A model generated the notes under the pieces. The model was given only the letters and a program-made list of their open reading frames with translations, made no database searches and had not been told where the DNA came from. 6,338 nucleotides of DNA from Syntrophomonadaceae bacterium (GTDB taxonomy: Bacteria; Bacillota; Syntrophomonadia; Syntrophomonadales; Syntrophomonadaceae), in NCBI GenBank assembly GCA_012840625.1, contig DUSB01000218.1:1-6338 (forward strand), read 5' to 3'. This document shows positions 1 to 5,829 of this stretch, in pieces. Within the stretch, counting starts at the first letter, position 1; every line of letters begins with the position of its first letter. The position numbers and the translations under genes were made by a program.

Positions 1-1
1 C

Positions 2-865
2 CTAGCAACAGACCCGGTACTCATCGCTGGCAACCATCAGCAAAAAAAATGGTTCTACGGGCGAATGAACGATGGTGATCTGGCTGCTTTCTGTCTGACT
101 GAACCTGGTGCAGGTTCTGATGTAGGCGGCTTATCAACCCGCTGTATAAGAGATGGTAGCGATTATATATTAAACGGTACCAAACAATTTATCAGCAACG
201 GCGGTGTGGCAGGTATGTATACTGTCTTTGCTACTCTGGACAAAAAGCGGGGTTACAAAGGGCACTGTGCTTTCATGGTCGACCGTCATACTCCTGGCAT
301 TACAATTGGTCCCCCAGAAGACAAGCTGGGCATCCGGAGCTCCAATACCACCCAGGTCATTTTTGAAGATGTGAGGGTACCAGCAAAAAACCTCCTGGGT
401 AAAGAAGGCGAGGGCTTTAAAATCTGTATGAAAACCCTCGATCTTTCTCGGGCTGCTGCAGCTTCGATGGCAGTAGGTGTCGCCCAGGGTGCTTTTGAAT
501 GCGCGATTAATTATTCCCAGGAACGCACACAATTTGGCCAGCCCATTTGCAAATTCCAGACTATACAATTTATGCTGGCAGATATGGCTATGTATGTAGA
601 AACAGCTCGTCTGCTCTACCAGAAGGCCTGCTCTTTACAGGATATGGGACTTCCGTTTACACAGATGTCTTCTCTGGCAAAATGCTGGGCAGGCGATGCA
701 GCGATGAAAGTGGCCACAGATGCGGTACAGATCTATGGCGGATATGGATACAGTAAAGAATACCCGGTGGAAAAATACTTCCGGGACGCCAAAATCATGC
801 AGATTTTTGAAGGAACTGCTCAGGTACAGCGTATGGTTATTGCCAATAGTATTATAAAAGGCTAA
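2..865 (+). CDS. Acyl-CoA dehydrogenase, short/medium-chain (butyryl-CoA dehydrogenase-like), 5' partial
   Basis: FAD-dependent enzyme that oxidises an acyl-CoA to the 2-enoyl-CoA and passes electrons to electron-transferring flavoprotein, in the cytoplasm. The frame is open to the left edge (first codon at base 2), so the ATG at 65 is internal. 287 residues are visible against about 380 in the family, so roughly the first 95 are missing. Both family signatures are present: CLTEPGAGSDVGG, and QIYGGYGYSKE followed by K and D at the expected spacing. The catalytic base is the Glu of IFEGTAQ, codon 809-811, as in short- and medium-chain enzymes. The segments RSSNTTQVIFEDVRVP and QERTQFGQPI are typical. 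The C-terminus is complete and followed by a hairpin terminator. Chain length cannot be read from sequence; glutaryl- or benzylsuccinyl-type relatives are possible. The converging minus-strand genes are CoA-transferase remnants, which fits fatty-acid metabolism. Confidence 0.93.
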   Translation, partial: LATDPVLIAGNHQQKKWFYGRMNDGDLAAFCLTEPGAGSDVGGLSTRCIRDGSDYILNGTKQFISNGGVAGMYTVFATLDKKRGYKGHCAFMVDRHTPGITIGPPEDKLGIRSSNTTQVIFEDVRVPAKNLLGKEGEGFKICMKTLDLSRAAAASMAVGVAQGAFECAINYSQERTQFGQPICKFQTIQFMLADMAMYVETARLLYQKACSLQDMGLPFTQMSSLAKCWAGDAAMKVATDAVQIYGGYGYSKEYPVEKYFRDAKIMQIFEGTAQVQRMVIANSIIKG

Positions 866-891
866 TAAATATTTCATCCCCTGGATAGTAA

Positions 892-999
892 CTAAAAGAA
901 CCCGGGAACTGCTATAGCCCCTGGGTTCTTTTTGGATGTATGTTTAACTGCTTGTTCAGGCAAAACCAGCCTGCGCCGGTACTCATCCATCCTGTTCAC
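892..999 (-). pseudogene. N-terminal remnant of a CoA-transferase gene (relic C)
   Basis: A GTG start (997-999) lies 11 nt after an AGGAGG ribosome site (1011-1016). The first residues read MNRMDEYRRRLVLPEQAV, which aligns with the start of the CoA-transferase at 2473 (YLEEYKRKLISAEKAAEL): the same E-Y-R-L-E-A spacing with conservative changes between. Homology stops at about base 940. The frame then reads through the dehydrogenase terminator and ends at TAG (892-894), giving 35 codons in all, against about 430-450 in the family. It starts about 50 bp after the stop of the preceding remnant, normal spacing for an operon partner. Too short to be an enzyme. I read it as the surviving start of another paralogue cut off by a deletion or a wrong join. 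The alignment is by eye over ~17 residues, but the ribosome site supports it. Confidence 0.6.
894..932 (+). terminator. Rho-independent terminator of the acyl-CoA dehydrogenase, possibly bidirectional
   Basis: The left arm AAAAGAACCCGGG (894-906) pairs with CCTGGGTTCTTTT (920-932) through about 13 bp including one G-T wobble. The loop is about 13 nt and contains GCTATAGC. Five T residues (929-933) close the plus-strand structure. On the minus strand the hairpin is followed by a shorter T run (TTCTTTT), so it may also stop transcripts of the CoA-transferase cluster. Confidence 0.85.
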
Positions 1000-1049
1000 T
1001 GGAAACAAACCCTCCTTAGAAAGATTTTAACTTGTTTAATCGCATTACC

Positions 1050-1628
1050 TTACCTTATCCATAACTGTTTTCTCGCCCTAAACTCTAGTTCATCCCGGAA
1101 ATCAGGATGGGCTATGCTAATCAGGCTTTTTACCCGTTGCGATACCGGCTTATTCGTTAAACGAACCGCACCATACTCCGTAACTACCCATTCTACATCA
1201 TTGCGCGAGGTGGTAACTACGGTGCCCATTGGAAACATAGGTACGATACGTGAATGAACCTTACCCTCTTTATCTTTGTAAGTAGAGGGAAGAGCTATAA
1301 GGCTTTTACCATTTTTAGCCATCTGGCTGCCAAGAACAAAATTCACCTGCCCACCTGTGGCCGTATATTGCCTGGGACCGATACTTTCAGAGGCAATCTG
1401 CCCGGTCAGATCTACTGACAGGGCATTATTAACCGATACCATATTATCGTTACGGGCAATTATGGCAGGATTATTTACTTTGCTTATTTCGCAGGCCATA
1501 ATCGCTTCGTTATGATCTAAAAATTTAAAAAGCTCCTGATTACCTACCCCGAAAGTATAGATTGCCTTACCTGGAAACAGGGTTTTTTTACTGCCATTAA
1601 CCGTACCGCATTTAACCAGATCCATCAT
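1050..1628 (-). pseudogene. CoA-transferase, C-terminal part only (relic B)
   Basis: C-terminal half of an acetyl-CoA hydrolase/4-hydroxybutyrate CoA-transferase-family protein, 192 residues from the first ATG. Conserved blocks are VNNPAIIARNDNM (51-63), GGQVNF (92-97), TTSRNDVEWVVTEYG (139-153) and IAHPDFRDEL (172-181). Homology reaches upstream of the ATG: in this frame FSNS precedes MMDLV, as expected just after the catalytic Glu, back to about base 1643; an in-frame TAG lies at 1644-1646. The N-terminal domain and catalytic Glu are absent. No ribosome site precedes the ATG, but ATG overlaps the stop of the upstream CDS (ATGA), so translational coupling is possible. The conserved motifs show no decay, so the break is recent or artefactual. 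It could be expressed as a separate C-terminal polypeptide, but a split inside the C-terminal domain makes activity unlikely. Confidence 0.75.
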
Positions 1629-2473
1629 GGAATTAGAAAATACCTATGTCTATCCTTGGCTTTCATGGTGTTGGTTATCTTGCCTTTTTCGTACATGCGT
1701 ACCATGGCATCGCAGAACATCTCGCTCTGGATTCCCAGGTCTATGAGGTCAGACTCGGCTATCAGATTACCAATCAGGTTGGGTAATGCTCCAATACCCA
1801 GCTGCAGGCAGGCACCATCTGGAATTTCCTCCATAATATAATTAGCAATTTTTCGTTCAGCCTCATCCGGTTCTGGAGCGGGGGGCATTGAAAAAATGGC
1901 TTGATTGGAGCCTTCAATAATGTAATCGATTTCATTGATGTGGATGAATTCGTCACTACCACCTAAACAACGTGGCATATTGTGATTTACCTCTACAATG
2001 GCGATTCTGCTGTTAAGTGCAATTCCGCGGTTATGAGAGTTCCCCAAACCAAAGTTAAAACATCCGGACGGATCCATGGGGGAAACCTGAGCTACCCATA
2101 CATCGGCCCAGGCATGGGCAAAATCCGGGCTGTAAGCCAGTAAGGTGGCTTCATGATAATTAAAAGGACAGTGGCAGGCCAAGCCAAAATCCCCCGCCTT
2201 CCGATCTATAGCAGTAAAATACCAGCTAAAATACTGGAAACTTTTTTGCTCCGGGTCATTTTTAATAACTTCTGGAATCGGTAATATCGTACCCGTTCCA
2301 CGGATAGAAACCTTCTCCAGGCCGTCTCCTGCACGTTTAGCAAGAGCATAATCAAAATCGATTGGTTTGGTAGCGAACATACCGTATTCTATAATATCTC
2401 CCGATTTAACCAGTTCGGCTGCTTTTTCTGCACTTATGAGTTTACGTTTATATTCTTCTAGATAAGTACTCAT
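1625..2473 (-). CDS. CoA-transferase (acetyl-CoA hydrolase/4-hydroxybutyrate CoA-transferase family), 3'-truncated
   Basis: Family members move CoA between acetyl-CoA and acids such as butyrate or 4-hydroxybutyrate through a glutamyl-CoA thioester. 282 residues are present of the usual 430-450. Conserved segments are SPMDPSGCFNFG (131-142), EVNHNMPR (161-168), EFIHINEIDYIIEGSN (185-200), GIGALPN (226-232) and GIQSEM, whose Glu251 matches the catalytic Glu by position. Sequence stays family-like to about KAKDR (271-275), then gives a non-homologous tail YFLIP and TGA. The ATG at 2473 follows GGAGG (2481-2485) by 7 nt, so the start is secure. The TAG of the upstream relic directly abuts this ATG, indicating an old operon. 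The cluster lies downstream of a sigma-54 promoter and activator gene. Substrate is unknown; as it stands the protein lacks most of the C-terminal domain and is probably inactive. Confidence 0.8.
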   Translation of the reverse strand: MSTYLEEYKRKLISAEKAAELVKSGDIIEYGMFATKPIDFDYALAKRAGDGLEKVSIRGTGTILPIPEVIKNDPEQKSFQYFSWYFTAIDRKAGDFGLACHCPFNYHEATLLAYSPDFAHAWADVWVAQVSPMDPSGCFNFGLGNSHNRGIALNSRIAIVEVNHNMPRCLGGSDEFIHINEIDYIIEGSNQAIFSMPPAPEPDEAERKIANYIMEEIPDGACLQLGIGALPNLIGNLIAESDLIDLGIQSEMFCDAMVRMYEKGKITNTMKAKDRHRYFLIP

Positions 2474-2707
2474 CTAATCTCCTCCTTTAAATATAAAGCC
2501 AGGGATCCCTACTCCCTCAAAATAATTGGCCGGAAATTTTAGTTGATCTCTAAAATTGTGGTGAGCAATGGAAATTATAGTTTTAATCCGCTCAGACTTG
2601 TATTTTAAGCTGATCACACCATTCGTAAGCCACCCGACCAGTTAAGTCCATGCATAATGCATTATCAGCTTATCGTTTTTCCCGATTACTAACGAGCCAT
2701 TATTAAA
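2474..2707 (-). pseudogene. Decayed CoA-transferase 3' remnant (relic D)
   Basis: Reading the frame that ends in TAG at 2474-2476 gives ERIKTIISIAHHNFRDQL (about 2593-2540), a clear match to the C-terminal block of this family (QRVKSLISIAHPDFRDEL in the copy at 1050-1628). Just before it LTNGVISLKYKS resembles the VTEYGV..LKGKS block. Further upstream in the same frame FNNGSLVIGKND (about 2707-2672) resembles VNNPAIIARND. An in-frame TAA at 2642-2644 and the loss of roughly 90 residues between these blocks show a pseudogene. The stop touches the ATG of the next CoA-transferase, and that gene's ribosome site lies inside the last codons (KGGD), so the two were once translationally linked. The C-terminal match is strong; the NND part is weaker and by eye. 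Confidence 0.65.
2481..2485 (-). promoter_or_regulatory. Ribosome binding site of the CoA-transferase at 2473
   Basis: GGAGG within AAAGGAGGAGATTAG, 7 nt before ATG (2471-2473). It overlaps the final codons of relic D and fixes the start. Confidence 0.85.
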
Positions 2708-2758
2708 GACAAGTTCAGGAAATCTGAATGATCACATAATTCTTTATCTTCCACCCAT

Positions 2759-2779
2759 TTATTTCTCTAATGTTGCCAT
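2759..2779 (-). pseudogene. Six-codon ORF MATLEK behind a strong ribosome site; probable truncated gene start
   Basis: GGGGGGAGG (2787-2795) sits 7 nt before ATG, an excellent initiation signal, and the predicted sigma-54 start site is only about 27 nt upstream. The frame nevertheless stops after six codons. The most economical reading is the original first gene of the sigma-54 operon, its body deleted or frameshifted. One frame over, the DNA continues as WVEDKELCDHSDFLNLS before a stop, so a small indel is also conceivable. A true leader peptide cannot be excluded. Six residues are too few to name the family. Confidence 0.4.
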
Positions 2780-2817
2780 AATAAAACCTCCCCCCTTTGT
2801 TGATACTTATTACATCT

Positions 2818-2834
2818 TGCAAGTAGCGTACCAA
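2818..2834 (-). promoter_or_regulatory. Sigma-54 (-24/-12) promoter
   Basis: The minus strand reads TTGGTACGCTACTTGCA. The consensus is TTGGCACG, four bases, TTGC[A/T], so only one conserved base differs (C to T). The invariant GG (2831-2832) and GC (2819-2820) are exactly 10 nt apart. Transcription would start near 2807 and run into the GGGGGGAGG-ATG signal and the CoA-transferase cluster. The gene immediately upstream on the same strand encodes a complete sigma-54 activator, which strongly supports the call. Confidence 0.85.
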
Positions 2835-2942
2835 CCACTGGAGGAGGCTAATAATCAGCTTTTTACTTTATTTAACTCCTGTGAAAATGTAACGGTAAAT
2901 AGACAGGTTTTTATTCTTTGTTGACCCCTGGAGGGTTTAAAC

Positions 2943-2958
2943 GTCCATAAATTTGGAC
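2943..2958. promoter_or_regulatory. Candidate activator binding site (inverted repeat)
   Basis: GTCCATAAATTTGGAC has 5-bp arms GTCCA/TGGAC around a 6-bp AT-rich centre. It lies between the activator gene's stop and the sigma-54 promoter, about 118 bp upstream of the -24 element, the usual distance for an upstream activating sequence bound by a Fis-type helix-turn-helix. It directly abuts a GTTTAAAC palindrome (2935-2942). There is one copy only, so this is inference from position and symmetry. Confidence 0.4.
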
Positions 2959-2990
2959 TATAATCTAATAAATAAGACATTTCAGAAAAT

Positions 2991-4376
2991 TTAGTCAATT
3001 TCGAGCTCAATAATTTTATTGTATAGCGTCGAACGACTTATTCCCAGCAGTTCTGCTGCCTTTCTACGATTATTATTACTGGCCTGCAAAGCTTTGATAA
3101 CTACAGCCTTTTCTGCTGCTTTCCTGGCTTCTTTTATATCGAAACCCCGGTAGTCTTCAAGGATAATATTTTGCCCACTGACATTCTGGGTAAAGCGCAA
3201 CAGATTGGCGACGGTAAGAATACCTTCCCGGGCGTCTATACAAGCTCTCTCAATTGCAATATTAAGCTCCCGGACATTACCCGGCCAGTGATAAGTAGTA
3301 AGCAGCTGCAAGGCATCATTATTTATGCCTTTTACCCTGGTACCATTTTCCTGGTTGTAATTGTCAATGAAATGCTGGCAGAGCAGAGGCAAATCATCAA
3401 AATGCTCCCGTAAAGGAGGAACCGTTATAGTAAAGTTATTAAGGCGGAAGAATAAATCTTTTCTGAACTTTCCCCCGGCTACCAGTTTGTTCAAAGGAAT
3501 ATTGGTGGCTGATATAACCCTGGTATCCACTGAAGTTAATGAAGTTGAACCCACCCTTTCAATTTCATTTTCCTGCAAAACCCGCAGTAACTTGGCCTGA
3601 GCTGCCCAGGATAACTCACTTACTTCATCCAGAAATATACTACCATGATTGGCTAGTTCAAATTTACCAGGTTTACCGCCTTTACGGGCTCCGGTAAAAG
3701 CTCCTTCTTCATAACCAAACAGCTCCGACTCAATAAGATTATCGGGAATGCCCGCACAATTTACTCGTACAAAAGGCCCTTCTCTACGAGCACTTTCCTG
3801 GTGGATAGCATGAGCAAACAATTCTTTTCCAGTTCCGGTTTCACCATAAATAAGTACTGGATTATTTGTTGGAGCGATAGTTTGAACCATTTCTTTAGCT
3901 TTCAGTATTTCTTTGCTTTTTCCAATAATAGCTCCCAGCGAGTACCTGGCTCCATAAATGCGTTTAACCTCTTCTTTATAGTATTTCAGCTCAGAAAACG
4001 TCTGCTGTATTCGCGTAGCAAAACCACGCGCCTCTTCAAGATAGCGAAAAATACTAATTCCCAGTGCCCCGATTATCCCGTTTTCGCTCATAATAGGAAC
4101 CCGCGAGACAATCGCAGATTTGCCATTTAATTCCCATATATCAGCGGTAATAGCCTTGCCCGTATTTAATACTTCTAATAGACGGGTATGGGGGAATACT
4201 TCGTCAATTCTTTTACCCAGTACATCTCCTTTAACAAAACCTGATTCTCGTTCATAAAAATCGGTAAAAACCCTTATGATGCCGTTTTCATCAATTATGA
4301 TAGCTCCTTCAACCCCGTTTAAGACTAGTTCAACTGCATCCAATTCCCGAGCACTTAATTGGCTGAGCTTTTTCAT
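2991..4376 (-). CDS. Sigma-54-dependent transcriptional activator, PAS-AAA+-Fis type
   Basis: 461 residues, full length for the family. An N-terminal PAS-like sensor (about 15-115) is followed by a short linker, the AAA+ domain (about 145-375) and a C-terminal Fis-type helix-turn-helix (about 430-458). The AAA+ core has Walker A GETGTGKE (178-185), an intact sigma-54 contact loop GAFTGA (225-230), Walker B IFLDEV (247-252), RKDLFFRLN (305-313) and WPGNVREL (364-371). The recognition region reads NNNRRKAAELLGISRSTLYNKI. There is no receiver domain, so control is probably by a ligand bound to PAS rather than phosphorylation. The ATG is preceded by AAGGCGGTGAG. The likely target is the sigma-54 promoter 157 bp beyond its stop, driving CoA-transferase genes; this suggests sensing of a fatty-acid-related signal, which is inference. 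The ligand is unknown. Confidence 0.93.
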   Translation of the reverse strand: MKKLSQLSARELDAVELVLNGVEGAIIIDENGIIRVFTDFYERESGFVKGDVLGKRIDEVFPHTRLLEVLNTGKAITADIWELNGKSAIVSRVPIMSENGIIGALGISIFRYLEEARGFATRIQQTFSELKYYKEEVKRIYGARYSLGAIIGKSKEILKAKEMVQTIAPTNNPVLIYGETGTGKELFAHAIHQESARREGPFVRVNCAGIPDNLIESELFGYEEGAFTGARKGGKPGKFELANHGSIFLDEVSELSWAAQAKLLRVLQENEIERVGSTSLTSVDTRVISATNIPLNKLVAGGKFRKDLFFRLNNFTITVPPLREHFDDLPLLCQHFIDNYNQENGTRVKGINNDALQLLTTYHWPGNVRELNIAIERACIDAREGILTVANLLRFTQNVSGQNIILEDYRGFDIKEARKAAEKAVVIKALQASNNNRRKAAELLGISRSTLYNKIIELEID

Positions 4377-4390
4377 ATTCTCACCGCCTT

Positions 4391-4422
4391 AAATGTTGCC
4401 AATTTCTCTACGGCCAACATTT
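4391..4422. promoter_or_regulatory. Inverted repeat in the activator leader
   Basis: AAATGTTG (4391-4398) and CAACATTT (4415-4422) are perfect 8-bp arms, extended by CC/GG with one bulged C. The structure ends directly before the activator's ribosome site (AAGGCGG). It could be an autoregulatory operator or an mRNA hairpin affecting translation. It has no T run, so it is not a standard terminator. Confidence 0.45.
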
Positions 4423-4433
4423 GTATCCTCATA

Positions 4434-4462
4434 CTTATATAATGCCAGATAGTTATCTGTAA
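4434..4462 (-). promoter_or_regulatory. Possible promoter of the activator gene, with internal palindrome
   Basis: On the minus strand TTACAG (4462-4457, poor -35) and TATAAG (4439-4434, good -10) are 17 nt apart. The near-perfect palindrome CAGATAGTTATCTG (4446-4459, 6-bp arms) overlaps the -35 and spacer, where a regulator would block polymerase. The -35 is weak, so the promoter call is tentative. Confidence 0.35.
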
Positions 4463-4623
4463 CTCTATAATAGTAGTTTTATTGTTGAACAGGATAGAAA
4501 ATGCCATAGAGTTGTTGGTTCATACGCCGCGGCCATCGCAACATATTAATCGCCCGCCAGCTGAATTGGTACCTCCCCCCAAAATAAAGATATGGTAAAC
4601 TGTGGGTTAGACTGGATATTGAT

Positions 4624-4639
4624 GAGGTGATTTATTTTG
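4624..4639 (+). promoter_or_regulatory. Ribosome site and TTG start of the lipase
   Basis: GAGGTGA, spacer TTTATT (6 nt), then TTG. This decides the non-ATG start. No convincing promoter is visible upstream: TTGGTA near 4567 with TATGGT has a 19-nt spacer and is weak. Confidence 0.75.
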
Positions 4640-5779
4640 CACGAACAAAGCCCTCCTGCCAGTATGCACCTTTTCCCCCGTATCTATGCCACCTCAAGTG
4701 CTCATCACTGGATCTGCAGTGAACGCTACCAGGTAGAAAGGCTACAGGGGGTTACAGAGCCTTTCTGCAGTGTAAATGAGCAGCTGGATCCTTATTTCAA
4801 AAAGCTTTTTACTACCGCCCGCCCTCCGGCATCAGATTACCTGCTGCACCGAGCACCAGGATGGGACAGCAACCTTTATCCTGTTCCCGTTTTGCTGGTT
4901 CATGGAGCGGCACTGGATGCCAGTTCTTTTACTGATTTGTTTGGCATGGGTCTGAAGGGATTACAGCAACATCTCGTTGCACTGGGACACCGGGTTTTTG
5001 CCCTTACTTTTTCCCACTCCCATGGCAATAATCTGTATCAAGCCGAGCAGCTGGCTGCAGCCATTGAACAGGTTAAGACCCTCTGCCAGGTTCAACAGCT
5101 GGATCTGGTAGTACACAGTAAAGGCGGGATCCCGGCACGAATATACCTCTCCGACCTAGCCGCAGCACCATATCGGGGCGATGTACGCCGTCTTATTATG
5201 CTGGGGGTTCCTAACCTGGGAACGGATTATGCATTTCGCAATCCCGCTATATCGTATTTCCTTTATTTGTCCGGTGGTAACGGCGTTATCGCCTGGGATA
5301 AAATAATGCACATGGGATTATGGAAGGATACCTGTAAATATGCTATTTATAGCGATGGAAGCTTTCCTGGTCAACGCCAGCTCCTGCAGCGCTGGGATGA
5401 TGAATATGCCCTCGATGTAACCCAAATAGATTGGTGGACCAGCTATTATGGCGGGACCGGTTATATAAGTCATTCACGGGGAATTGATGTTGCCCTGCAG
5501 GAAGGACAGGAGTTTATGCAATGGCTTAATCGCTTTGGATTGGACGCTGGTATTGAGGTGGCTATGCTGGCCGGTAACAATCATTATTTTGGTCCCTTTC
5601 CCGGTGAAAGTACCGGTGAAAGCGACGGTGTTATCTTTGTTCAGAGTGCTCTAGACTCTGAATCCATCCTGCAGAATGGAGCCACCCTGCTGACCAAAGA
5701 AATATTACCTGTCAATCATCTGGAACTACTATTTAAAAAGCGAGTAGCTCACTGGGTTCACCAGCAGTTACTGCAATAA
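4637..5779 (+). CDS. Alpha/beta-hydrolase lipase/esterase
   Basis: 380-residue predicted serine hydrolase. An HG oxyanion motif (LLVHGAALDASSF, HG at 89-90), the nucleophile elbow VVHSKGG with Ser161, Asp330 in ESDGVIFVQSAL and His361 in VNHLELL give a complete Ser-Asp-His triad in the correct order for class-2/PGAP1-like lipases. The elbow is unusual: V-H-S-K-G replaces G-x-S-x-G. There is no hydrophobic N-terminal segment, so the protein is probably cytoplasmic. The start is TTG at 4637, 6 nt after GAGGTGA (4624-4630); the next ATG (4664) has no ribosome site. It is divergent from the activator gene and convergent with HU, so it stands alone. The substrate (glyceride, ester or polyester) cannot be told from sequence. 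Confidence 0.85.
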   Translation: MHEQSPPASMHLFPRIYATSSAHHWICSERYQVERLQGVTEPFCSVNEQLDPYFKKLFTTARPPASDYLLHRAPGWDSNLYPVPVLLVHGAALDASSFTDLFGMGLKGLQQHLVALGHRVFALTFSHSHGNNLYQAEQLAAAIEQVKTLCQVQQLDLVVHSKGGIPARIYLSDLAAAPYRGDVRRLIMLGVPNLGTDYAFRNPAISYFLYLSGGNGVIAWDKIMHMGLWKDTCKYAIYSDGSFPGQRQLLQRWDDEYALDVTQIDWWTSYYGGTGYISHSRGIDVALQEGQEFMQWLNRFGLDAGIEVAMLAGNNHYFGPFPGESTGESDGVIFVQSALDSESILQNGATLLTKEILPVNHLELLFKKRVAHWVHQQLLQ

Positions 5780-5786
5780 AAAACAA

Positions 5787-5810
5787 TGGAGACATGCACC
5801 CATGTCTCCA
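5787..5810 (-). terminator. Rho-independent terminator of the HU gene
   Basis: TGGAGACATG (5787-5796) and CATGTCTCCA (5801-5810) form a perfect 10-bp stem with a CACC loop. On the minus strand it is followed by TTG and then TTTTTT, the T run overlapping the stop codon of the convergent lipase. On the plus strand the stem is followed by A residues, so it is not a classical terminator for the lipase, though it may protect that mRNA's 3' end. Confidence 0.8.
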
Positions 5811-5829
5811 AAAACCGTATGTTAAAAAA

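Larger units (their letters stand above)
2474..2990. other. 517-bp region without an intact gene between activator and CoA-transferase
   Basis: It holds, in minus-strand order, the candidate inverted-repeat site (2943-2958), the sigma-54 promoter (2818-2834), the strong ribosome site with the MATLEK ORF (2759-2795) and relic D (2474-2707). No hairpin with a T run follows the activator stop; ACCC-5-GGGT at 2924-2936 is weak. Read-through from the activator into the cluster is therefore possible. An isolated perfect 12-bp palindrome, ATAATGCATTAT, lies at 2654-2665 inside relic D. Confidence 0.7.

Noticed and set aside
170..568. Minus-strand 132-codon frame opposite the dehydrogenase
   Set aside because: It is the mirror frame of a strongly conserved gene, with no motif of its own.
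1625..1648. Programmed -1 frameshift joining the two CoA-transferase frames
   Set aside because: The second frame is -1 relative to the first, but there is no X-XXY-YYZ slippery heptamer in the overlap, and a shift there would still leave the duplicated ~25-residue segment.
2654..2665. Perfect palindrome ATAATGCATTAT as an operator
   Set aside because: It lies inside decayed coding sequence downstream of the promoter, and a 12-bp AT-rich palindrome may arise by chance.
2611..2736. Direct repeat TGATCACA (2611 and 2729)
   Set aside because: Only eight bases, two copies, inside a pseudogene region; likely coincidence.
2924..2936. Terminator after the activator gene
   Set aside because: The stem is only 4 bp and no T run follows on the minus strand.
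4391..4410. Sigma-54-like TTGGCA on the minus strand before the activator
   Set aside because: The GG-to-GC spacing is 11 rather than 10, and the -12 part is the ribosome site.
4567..4586. Second sigma-54 promoter before the lipase (TTGGTAC)
   Set aside because: The -24 half matches, but 10 nt after GG there is CC rather than GC, so the -12 element is absent.
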